Below, piece by piece: positions 45,912 through 54,468 of a stretch of DNA of 64,000 nucleotides. Location: positions 33,123 to 97,122 of the forward strand of contig DATJNV010000048.1 in the NCBI GenBank assembly GCA_035507705.1, written 5' to 3'. Numbering within the stretch: position 1 is the stretch's first letter; each line of letters begins with the position of its first letter. The position numbers and the translations under genes are program-made. A model generated the notes under the pieces. The model had not been told where the DNA came from. It saw only the letters and a program-made list of their open reading frames with translations, and did no database searches. The DNA comes from PALSA-350 sp035507705. Its GTDB lineage: Bacteria > Acidobacteriota > Terriglobia > Terriglobales > Acidobacteriaceae.

Positions 45912-47976
45912 GCGTGTCATCGAGGGCTTTGTCTTCATCCTGCTAGGCGTCTATCTGCTGGGATATACGCTCCCTGGCGCCTGGAAGACACTCAATACGG
46001 ATTTTCCGAATTACTATCTCGCCGCAAGGCTTACCCGCGAAAGCGTCGACCCCTCGCGGGCATACGAGTGGATTTGGCTGCAGCGGGAAAAGGACCATCG
46101 CAACATCGATCAGCGGATCGTCGGGCTTGTGCCCATCACGCCTTTTTCTACTTTGGCCATGTGGCCTTTGACCAAGTTGCCGCCGCTGGAGGCAAAGCAT
46201 GCCTGGCTTCTATTGAATCTCGCCCTTCTCCTGCCGATCGCCTGGCTCCTGCGAGCTGTCAGTGGTCTGTCGCTGTTGCAGATCGGTTGTCTCCTCGGCC
46301 TCTCCTTGCCCCTGCACCGTAATCTTCTCTATGGCCAGTACTACATCCTCCTGCTCGGTATTCTCACCGGCGCTTGTTGGGCAGCGCAGCGCCAACGGAA
46401 TTATCTTGCCGGATCGCTCGTCGGCATCGGAGCGGCCGTCAAAGTCTTCCCAATTGTTCTCACCCTTCACTTCCTGCGAAGAAAGAATTGGCAGGCGCTT
46501 CTTGCCTGCCTGCTTACCGGCCTGGTTTGCCTGCTCATCTCGACCTCTGTCTTTGGCTGGAGCCTGCACCGCACATACTTGCTTCAAGTACTGCCCTGGA
46601 CACTGCACGGCGACGCGCTCGATCCATACAATCTGGCCAGCTCATCGCTCTCCACATTGCTTCACCGGCTCTTTATTTATGAGCCCCAGTGGAATCCTCA
46701 CCCAGCTATCAATGCTCCCTGGCTTTTTGCCATTCTCCATCCAACGCTTCAGTTGGCGATCCTGGTTCCGGCGGTGCTCTGGATCGAGACCGGTCCTTGG
46801 TCACCGGCCCGTACAGCGCTCGAGTGGTCGGCACTTTTGCTGGCTACATTAACACTCACCCCACTCCCAGCCTCCTACCACTTCACCGTCCTCGTTCTCC
46901 CCGTGGCCGTACTTTGCGGCCGCCTCCTGCAGGAGCGCAGCAGATTCCTGCTTGCAACGGTGATTGTGCTCTATCTCGCAGTTGGCTATCCAGGATGGAA
47001 CAGCGCGTCTGTGGATGGTTGGGGTGCACTCCTCCATGTAAAGCGCCTCTACTGGCTCGTCCTGTTGACCCTAACTACCTTTCATCTCCTAATGCGAAGC
47101 CGTACGGCTGTGCAATACAAACTATGGTGGCTCACCGGCGGGGGGTTGGTCCTGTCGCTGAGTATCGCCGCCGGACTCCACCACCAGCATGGCCTGTTTG
47201 ACGACTACGCTTATCGCCTTCCAATGCCCGCGCAGGTGCTTCTCGCCTCAGAACCCGTTCCACTGGAAAGCGGCATTCAGTCCATCGCTCTCGCGCCCAC
47301 CGGGTATCAGCTCGCTCCTATGGACGGCGCCGCATTTCAGATCCGCGATGGCGACACTGAAAAGGATGAGTTGTCATTGGCGGCCTCCGGGGAAGAGCTC
47401 TGGACCGAGTCTGTTGGGCTTCATTCGCTACTCGAGCCAGTCTCGGGTTCCTTTGCAACCATTTCTGATGCTGAGTCGCCCGCCATAGTCAGCCGGGGAA
47501 GCCAGCTCGCCTTCCTGCGCCAGATTGGGGGAAGGAAACAGCTGTTCGTCCGTGACCTGATTCATCCCGGCATACTGGATCGGCAAGTTACAACCGTTGC
47601 ATCGCCCTGGAACCTGGAAGAGATCGCCTCATCGCCGAGCGGGACCATCATCGTTGCTGCTACACAAGACCAGGGAAAATCCCGGCTGTACATCGTCAAA
47701 GGAGTCGATCAGTTAGAGCCGATCGCCGCCGGCGAAGCGCGCTATCCTGCCGTTTCTCCAGATGGCCGCTGGCTCGCTTTCAGCAGTTTTCACTCCGGCT
47801 TCTGGAATCTGTCTCTGCAGGATCTGACCACCGGTGCGATGCGCCGTCTCACGGCCGTTCCTTGCGATCAGACAGAACCTGCATGGCTCTCTGACTCCAG
47901 GACGCTTCTTTACAGCAGCGATTGCGGCCGGGCGTTTGGTTTTGCTGCCATATGCAGGCGCCGCTTCCTGCCGTGA
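45904..47976 (+). CDS. GT87-type membrane glycosyltransferase fused to a C-terminal beta-propeller (PD40/TolB-like)
   Basis: About 690 residues from GTG 45904, which overlaps the small ORF by 8 bp; an upstream TTG at 45781 is less likely. The N-terminal two thirds has roughly ten membrane helices (YTLPGAWKTLNTDFPNYYLA, then LVGIGAAVKVFPIVLTLHF) matching the DUF2029/GT87 polyprenyl-phosphate mannosyl- or glucosyltransferase family. The last 200 or so residues are non-membrane and contain PD40 repeats (ARYPAVSPDGRWLAFSS and QTEPAWLSDSRTLLYSSD), forming part of a propeller. The combination is unusual. The propeller would lie in the periplasm and might bind the polymer or a partner. Confidence 0.8.
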   Translation: MYRRVIEGFVFILLGVYLLGYTLPGAWKTLNTDFPNYYLAARLTRESVDPSRAYEWIWLQREKDHRNIDQRIVGLVPITPFSTLAMWPLTKLPPLEAKHAWLLLNLALLLPIAWLLRAVSGLSLLQIGCLLGLSLPLHRNLLYGQYYILLLGILTGACWAAQRQRNYLAGSLVGIGAAVKVFPIVLTLHFLRRKNWQALLACLLTGLVCLLISTSVFGWSLHRTYLLQVLPWTLHGDALDPYNLASSSLSTLLHRLFIYEPQWNPHPAINAPWLFAILHPTLQLAILVPAVLWIETGPWSPARTALEWSALLLATLTLTPLPASYHFTVLVLPVAVLCGRLLQERSRFLLATVIVLYLAVGYPGWNSASVDGWGALLHVKRLYWLVLLTLTTFHLLMRSRTAVQYKLWWLTGGGLVLSLSIAAGLHHQHGLFDDYAYRLPMPAQVLLASEPVPLESGIQSIALAPTGYQLAPMDGAAFQIRDGDTEKDELSLAASGEELWTESVGLHSLLEPVSGSFATISDAESPAIVSRGSQLAFLRQIGGRKQLFVRDLIHPGILDRQVTTVASPWNLEEIASSPSGTIIVAATQDQGKSRLYIVKGVDQLEPIAAGEARYPAVSPDGRWLAFSSFHSGFWNLSLQDLTTGAMRRLTAVPCDQTEPAWLSDSRTLLYSSDCGRAFGFAAICRRRFLP

Positions 47977-48228
47977 AGACAAATCAGGACAAATCATGAC
48001 GAAATGCCGACAACTCACTGACAACCCGGCGCCGGTTTGTGCATAGACTCGACGTTGTCAGCGATGGGCTACTTATGGAACCTCTTCGTTCAACTCTTTT
48101 GCGCAACTTGTTACCGTTGCGCAAATGGCGAGCGTCGAATCCGCAAAGAAAATCTTTTGACAGACTGAGAGATGAAGGCGATCGGCGTGCTTCCAGTTCA
48201 GTTAACCCTTTGCGCCGCAGCTTAAGCC
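47977..48228. other. 252-bp gap before the HPr-kinase-like gene, no gene found
   Basis: No convincing ORF. A direct repeat GACAAATCAG/GACAAATCAT is near its left edge. The downstream start has no clear RBS, so the gap may hold a separate promoter, or the kinase gene may start elsewhere. Confidence 0.35.
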
Positions 48229-49332
48229 ATGGACAAATTGATAAATTTCCCCGCACCGCGGCAATTTCGCAATTACCAGTCGCTGCTTCGCGAACTGGAA
48301 CCAGTGCCGCTGGCCGACGACTTACTGGAAAATGCGCCATTTGAAACCCCGGCTCAGCAGACCCCGCCCGGCGATCCGATTCTCTGCAGCATCGAACTGC
48401 CGTTGCGAAGGGTTTTTTATCCGCTTGGCTTCGCATTTGAGATTGTCACCAATAGCCAGTCTGTCCTGAATGCCGCTGCCGAAAGTTGGCATCACACGAA
48501 ACAGCTTGACAGCAGGCCAGCCCTACAGCTGCGCCTCTGCATTACGGATCACGCGGTTGACTCGTGCCCTGCCACACCCGTCGTCCGTGGCCAGCAGCAT
48601 CTGCTGTCCATCGTCGCCGATGCAGACAATCAGGCCATTTGTGACCTGGAGGCCGGTTATGCCTTCGGCTGGCTCACTCTCGATGCGCTGGGCTATACGG
48701 CCTACCTCCGCTATCACTTCCTGGAAGCCATTGCCCTCATTCTGATTGCGTCCTCGCGTGCGACTCCGATCCATGGCGCCTGCGTCAGCCGCTTCGGGCA
48801 CGGCATGCTGTTATGCGGGCCATCGGGCGCGGGCAAGTCTACCCTTGCCTACGCCTGCGCGCGCAGTGGCTGGACTTTTATCTCAGACGACTCCAGCTAC
48901 CTGAGGCACGACCGCGATGGTCTTGGCGTTGTAGGCAACTCGCACCAGGTTCGTTTTCGCCCATCCGCAAAAGAACTGTTTCCCGAGATTCGGGGACGGA
49001 ACATCACTCCGCGTGCGGAAGGCAAGCCATCCATCGAGGTACCCACCGCCGAGCTACCGGGAATCATCGCAGCTGATGAGGCAGAAGTTCATAGCATCCT
49101 TCTTCTGAACCGGTGGCCATGCGCTCGCGCCGAACTGCTGCCGCTTCCTGCTGCCGCTGCGCAAGATTACTTCCAACAGTCCCTGCAACTCCCGGGCAAG
49201 GTTCGGGAGCAGCAAGTTCGAGCCCTAAAGCGTCTTTCCAGCGCCGCGGTCTACGAACTGCGCTATCAGGATCTGCAGCATGCAGTGCATTGCCTCGATC
49301 TCCTGGCCAAGCCAAAAGGTCCATCCTCGTGA
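48229..49332 (+). CDS. HPr kinase/phosphorylase-like protein of a polysaccharide locus
   Basis: 367 residues. The C-terminal half carries IHGACVSRFG (H182), the Walker A loop GPSGAGKST (197-205), the acidic pair in FISDDSSYL (D220, D221) and the FPEIRGRN block, all corresponding to the catalytic core of HPr kinase (HprK). The N-terminal part (about 1-170) is unrelated to the HprK N-domain. Proteins like this are seen with nucleotidyltransferases in exopolysaccharide loci; they are predicted to phosphorylate Ser/Thr or a small molecule rather than a PTS HPr. No PqqD-like partner is present nearby. It closes the polysaccharide locus. Confidence 0.85.
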   Translation: MDKLINFPAPRQFRNYQSLLRELEPVPLADDLLENAPFETPAQQTPPGDPILCSIELPLRRVFYPLGFAFEIVTNSQSVLNAAAESWHHTKQLDSRPALQLRLCITDHAVDSCPATPVVRGQQHLLSIVADADNQAICDLEAGYAFGWLTLDALGYTAYLRYHFLEAIALILIASSRATPIHGACVSRFGHGMLLCGPSGAGKSTLAYACARSGWTFISDDSSYLRHDRDGLGVVGNSHQVRFRPSAKELFPEIRGRNITPRAEGKPSIEVPTAELPGIIAADEAEVHSILLLNRWPCARAELLPLPAAAAQDYFQQSLQLPGKVREQQVRALKRLSSAAVYELRYQDLQHAVHCLDLLAKPKGPSS

Positions 49333-49569
49333 CCCTGCTGACTGTGCTGCCTCGGCCGTATACTGGTCTTCGCCTAGCTTTCACCCTGCTGCTCCGCCGC
49401 TATCTGCAGGGGAAGATGTCACTTCTTTGTCATTTCGACATTTCGTTCAACCATGAGGCGGGCTTCCTGAGGGACACTATAGTGAGCGCCTTTCGGCGGA
49501 TGGGCACCTCCTCCGGCCCCGGCTCAGTTGTATGCGAACCTTGAACGATCAACGAACAGGGAAAGTGAA

Positions 49570-50253
49570 ATGAGTTTGATTTTGGTCATTGAAGACGATC
49601 CACGAATCCAGCGGGCGCTGCAGCGGCAGTTCACCGCCGAAGGATACGAAGTGCATATCGAAGGGGAAGGCCCCGCCGGCCTTGCAGCATGCAAGAGCCT
49701 CCGTCCGGTCACGGTTGTGCTGGATTTGATGTTGCCCGGCCTCTCCGGCCGAGTCGTATGCAAAGAGATCAAGTCATGGTGTGCTGACATTCCCGTCATC
49801 GTGTTGAGTGCCGTCTCGGAAGTGGCGGATAAGGTTCTCCTGCTGGAAACCGGAGCCGACGACTACATGACCAAACCCTTCAGTCCCCGCGAACTTCTCG
49901 CCCGGGTTCAGGCCGCCATCCGCCGCACGCAAAAGAAGGCGAAGGATCTGCCCGCCGGTTTCGGGGAAGTCACCGTCGACTTTCTGAAGATGGAGATCCA
50001 CCGCTCGGGAAACCTGGTGCCCTTGACCGCCCATGAGTTCAAGTTGCTACGCTACTTCCTCGACAACCCCGGCCGAGCCATTGCCCGGGAAGAGTTGCTC
50101 AGTGATGTATGGGGTATGAGCTTTCACCTCACTACGCGCACGGTCGACAACCAGATTCTGAAGCTTCGCCAAAAGCTCGAAGCTGACCCAGCCAACCCGG
50201 TTCACTTCCGCACCGTTCATGGAATCGGATACAAATTCGTGCCGCAGGTATAA
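49570..50253 (+). CDS. OmpR/PhoB-family response regulator
   Basis: 227 residues from ATG 49570, with GGGAAAGTG upstream. Receiver domain with E8/D9/D10, phospho-acceptor D52 (VLDLMLPG) and Lys in YMTKPF. The C-terminal winged helix contains LTAHEFKLLRYFLDNPGRAI and the recognition stretch TRTVDNQILKLRQKL with HGIGYKFV. Followed after 29 bp by its histidine kinase. Likely targets are the barrel and cupredoxin genes directly downstream (inference). Confidence 0.95.
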   Translation: MSLILVIEDDPRIQRALQRQFTAEGYEVHIEGEGPAGLAACKSLRPVTVVLDLMLPGLSGRVVCKEIKSWCADIPVIVLSAVSEVADKVLLLETGADDYMTKPFSPRELLARVQAAIRRTQKKAKDLPAGFGEVTVDFLKMEIHRSGNLVPLTAHEFKLLRYFLDNPGRAIAREELLSDVWGMSFHLTTRTVDNQILKLRQKLEADPANPVHFRTVHGIGYKFVPQV

Positions 50254-50282
50254 ATTCCGCGTCGTGGAGTGATCGCTGATTC

Positions 50283-52073
50283 ATGAACCGATGGCGCATG
50301 CGGGCCACATTGATGGTTTCTCTCCTGGCGGTTTCGCTGGGACTCACCGCCACGTGCCTTTTCATCATCCGGGTCACAATCCAGCAGGAAATTAGCGAAA
50401 GCCTGCAGGCTGATCTCGATCACACGTTCAGCACTTTTCGCAACCTGGCAAATCAGAGCAATCGCATGCTGGGCCGCGAAGCCGCCCTGCTGGCCGACCT
50501 GCCCAGCCTGAAAGCTCTCATGTCCACCCAGGATGCGCAGACCATTCAGGATGGCAGCCAGGAGTTCTGGAACATCAGCGGGAGTGATTTCTTCGCCCTC
50601 ACCACCACCAACGGGTCTCTCCTTACTTACTCCAATCGTGGCCCAAAGCTCGACAATGCCGCGGTCACAGGAGGCTTGCAGGCATGCATGACGGAGGCGG
50701 AAGGCGCCTGCATGGTCGCCTTCGGCAAGAGCCTGTATGAGCTCTCCATCCAACCGCTTTATTTTGGACCGCCGGAGAACGGCTCTTACCTGGGCTACGT
50801 GGTCATCGGCTATGCCATCGACCGCCAGGTCGCCGCAGAAGTCAGTGAGGCCGCTGCGGCCGACGTCACTTTTCTTGTCAACGGTGAAGTGGCAGCCACC
50901 ACGCTTCCCCCCGCCCGGCTGAATGATCTGCGCATGAAAACCGGGTCGCTCGACAGTGCGAGTGAAGCCTACCGCAAGATGGAGCTCGGCGGCGAAGCCT
51001 ATCTAGCAGCCACGGCCACACTTCCCGCAGCCGCACAGGCAAACGTTCAAATCGTGGTGCTCAAGTCCTATGACCGGGCGAGCGAATATCTACGACGCGT
51101 CAATCGCTGGGTGCTGGCACTGGGGGTTGCCACATTGCTCATCGGCGTCTTCCTGGCGGTCTCTATCTCGCGCACGGTCACTCGGCCGCTGGAGACCCTG
51201 GTCGCCGGTACGAGAGCCCTGGGCCAGGGCGATTATGATTACCAGCTCAGCGTGGAGGGCGCAGCGGAAGTCCGTGAGCTTGCATTGGCCTTCGACAGAA
51301 TGCGCGGCGAACTGAAGCGCACGCACCGCGAGCTGCTGGAGTCGGATCGACTGGCCACCATCGGTAGAATGGCCAGCTCCGTCTCTCACGACCTTCGCCA
51401 TCATCTGTCCGCCATCTACGCCAACGCAGAATTCATGAGCCTGCCGCAGGCTGGTGCCGAGGAACGTGCCGAATTACATCTCGAGATCCAGGAAGCTGTG
51501 CAAAGCATGACCGACCTCATCGAATCACTGCTCCTGTTCAGCCAGACGGGGCAGATGCTCAACCTGCGCCGTGAGCCACTGGAAGCTGTGATCGAGCGCA
51601 CGATACAAACCGTGCGGCAACACCCGGAGTGCCGCGAGGTCCGGATATCCCTGAAAGCTTCGGGGCCTGTCTATGCCTGGATCGACGCCAAAAAGCTGTC
51701 GCGCGCGATTTACAACCTGCTATTGAACGCTTGCCAGGCCGCCAAAAAAGGGCCCGGGACCCCAGAGGTGGCCCTCAGCCTGAGCGAAGACGACAGCAAA
51801 ATTGAGATCAGTATTTGCGACTCCGGACCGGGGGTCGCCGAATCCATCAAAGAGACGCTTTTTCAGCCTTTCGTGAGCGCGGGCAAGGAAAACGGAACAG
51901 GTCTGGGACTCACCCTCGCCCAACACGTTGCCCAGGAGCACGGCGGCGAGGTGCGCCTGGAGAAGTCCGTGCCGGGAGAAACCATCTTCTCTATCCTGCT
52001 CTACAAGCAGGCACTAGAGACGTTCGGGCATAGTCAAGCAGAGTCGGCCAAAGTCAAAACCCTCCATGCTTGA
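50283..52073 (+). CDS. Sensor histidine kinase with periplasmic cache-like domain and HAMP
   Basis: 596 residues. First membrane helix about 10-30, a large periplasmic sensor part of cache type (about 35-270), second helix (VLALGVATLLIGVFLAVSIS), HAMP domain (TRPLETLVAGTRALGQGDYD), and a HisKA domain with SSVSHDLRHHLSAIYA, where the first His is the phosphorylation site. The HATPase domain follows with NLLLNACQAA and the G boxes ICDSGPGV and ENGTGLGLTLAQ. Partner of the OmpR-type regulator upstream. The ligand is not known, but its place next to a barrel and a copper protein suggests a metal, redox or envelope signal. Confidence 0.93.
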   Translation: MNRWRMRATLMVSLLAVSLGLTATCLFIIRVTIQQEISESLQADLDHTFSTFRNLANQSNRMLGREAALLADLPSLKALMSTQDAQTIQDGSQEFWNISGSDFFALTTTNGSLLTYSNRGPKLDNAAVTGGLQACMTEAEGACMVAFGKSLYELSIQPLYFGPPENGSYLGYVVIGYAIDRQVAAEVSEAAAADVTFLVNGEVAATTLPPARLNDLRMKTGSLDSASEAYRKMELGGEAYLAATATLPAAAQANVQIVVLKSYDRASEYLRRVNRWVLALGVATLLIGVFLAVSISRTVTRPLETLVAGTRALGQGDYDYQLSVEGAAEVRELALAFDRMRGELKRTHRELLESDRLATIGRMASSVSHDLRHHLSAIYANAEFMSLPQAGAEERAELHLEIQEAVQSMTDLIESLLLFSQTGQMLNLRREPLEAVIERTIQTVRQHPECREVRISLKASGPVYAWIDAKKLSRAIYNLLLNACQAAKKGPGTPEVALSLSEDDSKIEISICDSGPGVAESIKETLFQPFVSAGKENGTGLGLTLAQHVAQEHGGEVRLEKSVPGETIFSILLYKQALETFGHSQAESAKVKTLHA

Positions 52074-52123
52074 TCAGCAAAGTTCGCACGTGTCTTGAAA
52101 ACCAGCCTGGAAAAGGAGCTGCA

Positions 52124-53683
52124 ATGAGACGATCATCAGGTCAGCTAACCGCCGGCGCGACTCGTCGATGCTTAGTCGCCGCCTTGGCCTTCTCTCTGTC
52201 TTATTCGTCTGCTCCTGCCTTCGCTGACGATTCCGCCTCTACCGACCAGCAGCGAATGGTAGCCATCGAAAGCAAGCTGGATGAACTGAATGCTGCTTTG
52301 GTTCAGACGGAGAAAATGCTGGAAAACTCTCGCGCTGAAATCCAGAGCCTCCACTCCCAGCTCGATGCTCTCCGCGCCCAGGACACCGCCAACTCCCTCA
52401 ACCACGCGGCCGCTGATTTGCAGAATCCCGACCCGAGTCAGACGCATCCCGGCAACCTCGAGTCAATCCGAGAGCAACAGGATGCGATGCAGGCCGAAAT
52501 CAAGCAACACGAGCAAACCAAGGTCGAAACCGCTTCCAAGTATCCTTTGCGCGTGAGCGGGCTCATTCTGTTCAACGCGTTTTCGAATGCCGGTGTCGTC
52601 GACGACGCCGAGCTCCCTACGATCGCGCTGCCACGCTTTCCCGGCGCATCGCACGGCAGCAGTGGCGCGACTCTGCACCAGACGCTTCTTAACCTTGACG
52701 CGACGGGGCCCAGACTGGCCGGTGCGCGCAGCTTTGCAGAAATAAGCCTCGACTTCTTTGGCGGCGTTTCCGCAAATAGTTACGGTTACAGTAGTTCGGG
52801 AGGCCTGGTGCGCATGCGTCAGACCTGGGCCAGCCTCGATTGGTACCGCACCACCGCGCAGGCTGGTTACACCATCCCTCTCATTTCTCCGCTATCGCCG
52901 ACCTCGTACGCAACGGTTGCCCAGCCGGGTCTGTCCGGCTCCGGCAATTTGTGGACGTGGTCGCCGCAATTCCAGGTTGAGCATCGCTTTCCGCTCACAG
53001 AAGGGCGCAGAATCGGCCTGGAGGGCGGCTTCATTGACCCGCCAACCTCCGATTACACTTCCACTCAGCTAGATAATCCTGTGGAAGCGTCCCGGCATCC
53101 CGGATACGAGGGTCGCCTCTCCTATCGGTCCGACGGATCATGGAAAGGCATCGACCGGCCTTTCGTGCTCGGCATCGGCGGTTACTCTGCGCATCAGTCT
53201 TATACCAACACTCCGCAGATCCATGCCTGGGCGGCGACAGCGGATTGGCAGATTCCCCTTTACAAGTGGTTTGGGCTTACAGGCGAAGCCTACCGCGGCC
53301 GCGCACTGGGAGGACTAGGAGGCGGCGCCTACAGAGACGCCTTCACTGGTACCGATTCCACCACGGGCCTCACTCGAACCACCGGCATCGCAACCGCGGG
53401 GGGCTGGAGTCAGCTCAACTTCACCCTGAGCTCAACCTTTCAGGCCAATGCGGCCTTCGGTCTGGACGATGCCTTCACCAGTAACTTTGACGGTTTTAAT
53501 TTGCCGACAGACTCCGACAGCGTGCTCTATACCCGCAATCAATCCGTTGTGGCCAATGTGATCTACCGGCCGAAGACCTATCTCATCTTCTCGCCTGAAT
53601 ATCGCCATATACAGACTTGGCCTTACTCAGGCTCTGCCAGCATCGCAAATATCTTCACCTTGACGGCGGGGTATGAATTCTAG
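52124..53683 (+). CDS. Porin-like outer-membrane barrel with N-terminal coiled coil
   Basis: 519 residues from ATG 52124, which has AAGGAG at good spacing; an earlier in-frame start at 52070 overlaps the kinase and is less likely. A signal peptide ends near SAPAFADD (about 34). A heptad-rich coiled coil follows (about 40-155: MVAIESKLDELNAALVQTEK, IREQQDAMQAEIKQ), then a barrel with repeated Tyr/Trp-rich strands (TWASLDWYRTTAQAGYTIPL) ending in the aromatic terminus TLTAGYEF. The coiled coil plus barrel recalls OprP/OprO-type or anchor-linked porins. It precedes the cupredoxin gene with an 11-bp overlap. Confidence 0.82.
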   Translation: MRRSSGQLTAGATRRCLVAALAFSLSYSSAPAFADDSASTDQQRMVAIESKLDELNAALVQTEKMLENSRAEIQSLHSQLDALRAQDTANSLNHAAADLQNPDPSQTHPGNLESIREQQDAMQAEIKQHEQTKVETASKYPLRVSGLILFNAFSNAGVVDDAELPTIALPRFPGASHGSSGATLHQTLLNLDATGPRLAGARSFAEISLDFFGGVSANSYGYSSSGGLVRMRQTWASLDWYRTTAQAGYTIPLISPLSPTSYATVAQPGLSGSGNLWTWSPQFQVEHRFPLTEGRRIGLEGGFIDPPTSDYTSTQLDNPVEASRHPGYEGRLSYRSDGSWKGIDRPFVLGIGGYSAHQSYTNTPQIHAWAATADWQIPLYKWFGLTGEAYRGRALGGLGGGAYRDAFTGTDSTTGLTRTTGIATAGGWSQLNFTLSSTFQANAAFGLDDAFTSNFDGFNLPTDSDSVLYTRNQSVVANVIYRPKTYLIFSPEYRHIQTWPYSGSASIANIFTLTAGYEF

Positions 53684-54401
53684 GTTACGGCGAGCCGCAT
53701 TTCGCCTGGTGGTCATATTCTCCAGCTTCGCTTTCACCACGAACGTCCTGGCCGACGCCGTGAATGTTACCGCGCGTGTGAAGGTGACCAGGAGTCGTGG
53801 GGCCGGCCGGTCTTCGCATTCTTCAGGAGACGTTGTCATCTGGCTTACGCCGAGCCACGGCGCCGAGAATCCCCAGCCCGCGCACACGCCGCAGAACTAC
53901 ACGCTTATCCAAAAAAATAAGCAGTTTATTCCTCATATCCTGGTTGTACCCACCGGCAGCAGCGTGGACTTCCCCAATCTCGATCCCTTCTATCACAACG
54001 TTTTTTCCCTCTTTAATGGCAAGCGCTTTGACCTCGGTCTCTACGAGGCGCATACGCATCGAGCGGTGCGGTTTGATCGCGACGGGGTCTCCTATATTTT
54101 CTGCAATATCCACCCCGAGATGGGAGCGGTGGTCATCGCACTGAGCACACCTTATTTCGCCGTCTCCAAGCCGGACGGCAGCCTCACAATTTCCAATGTG
54201 CCTCCGGGAAGCTACCGGCTCAATGTGTGGGCTGAAAATGTAGCCGTTGAAAAGCTGAATGCGCTAAGCCGTATGGTGGATATCTCGTCGTCCAACTCCG
54301 ACCTCGGCGCATTTGAGCTGCAGGCCAGCGGCGACATCATGACGCATCACGAGAACAAATTCGGCGAGAGTTACACACCGGAACCGAAAGATAAGTATTA
54401 G
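53673..54401 (+). CDS. Exported type-1-copper cupredoxin with C-terminal Ig-like domain
   Basis: 242 residues. A signal peptide ends near NVLADA (about 29). The plastocyanin-like fold occupies about 50-160 with the complete type-1 copper ligand set: H108 (FYHNV), C144, H147 and M150 (FCNIHPEM). A segment at 165-210 (DGSLTISNVPPGSYRLNVWAE) is a carboxypeptidase-regulatory-like Ig domain. The gene overlaps the barrel gene by 11 bp and closes the regulator/kinase/barrel/cupredoxin group. It could shuttle electrons or bind copper in the periplasm. Confidence 0.9.
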   Translation: MNSRLRRAAFRLVVIFSSFAFTTNVLADAVNVTARVKVTRSRGAGRSSHSSGDVVIWLTPSHGAENPQPAHTPQNYTLIQKNKQFIPHILVVPTGSSVDFPNLDPFYHNVFSLFNGKRFDLGLYEAHTHRAVRFDRDGVSYIFCNIHPEMGAVVIALSTPYFAVSKPDGSLTISNVPPGSYRLNVWAENVAVEKLNALSRMVDISSSNSDLGAFELQASGDIMTHHENKFGESYTPEPKDKY

Positions 54402-54421
54402 CAGGGTGCTGAAAAACCTCA

Positions 54422-54449
54422 GAGCGCTGCTTCCAGCGTCCTCGCGCTC
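54422..54449. terminator. Candidate bidirectional hairpin between convergent genes
   Basis: GAGCGC (54422-54427) pairs with GCGCTC (54444-54449); a nested alternative stem CGCTG/CAGCG is also possible (54425-54438). No strong U-tract is seen. The short 67-bp gap between the cupredoxin and regulator stops needs some terminator, and this is the only candidate. Confidence 0.3.
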
Positions 54450-54468
54450 CACTCTGTTGCTGTACCAA

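Noticed and set aside
48039..48344. Possible PqqD-like or other small gene before the HPr-kinase-like gene
   Set aside because: The frame reads Arg/Ser-rich noise (KWRASNPQRKSFDRLRDEGD) with no PqqD features and overlaps the kinase start.
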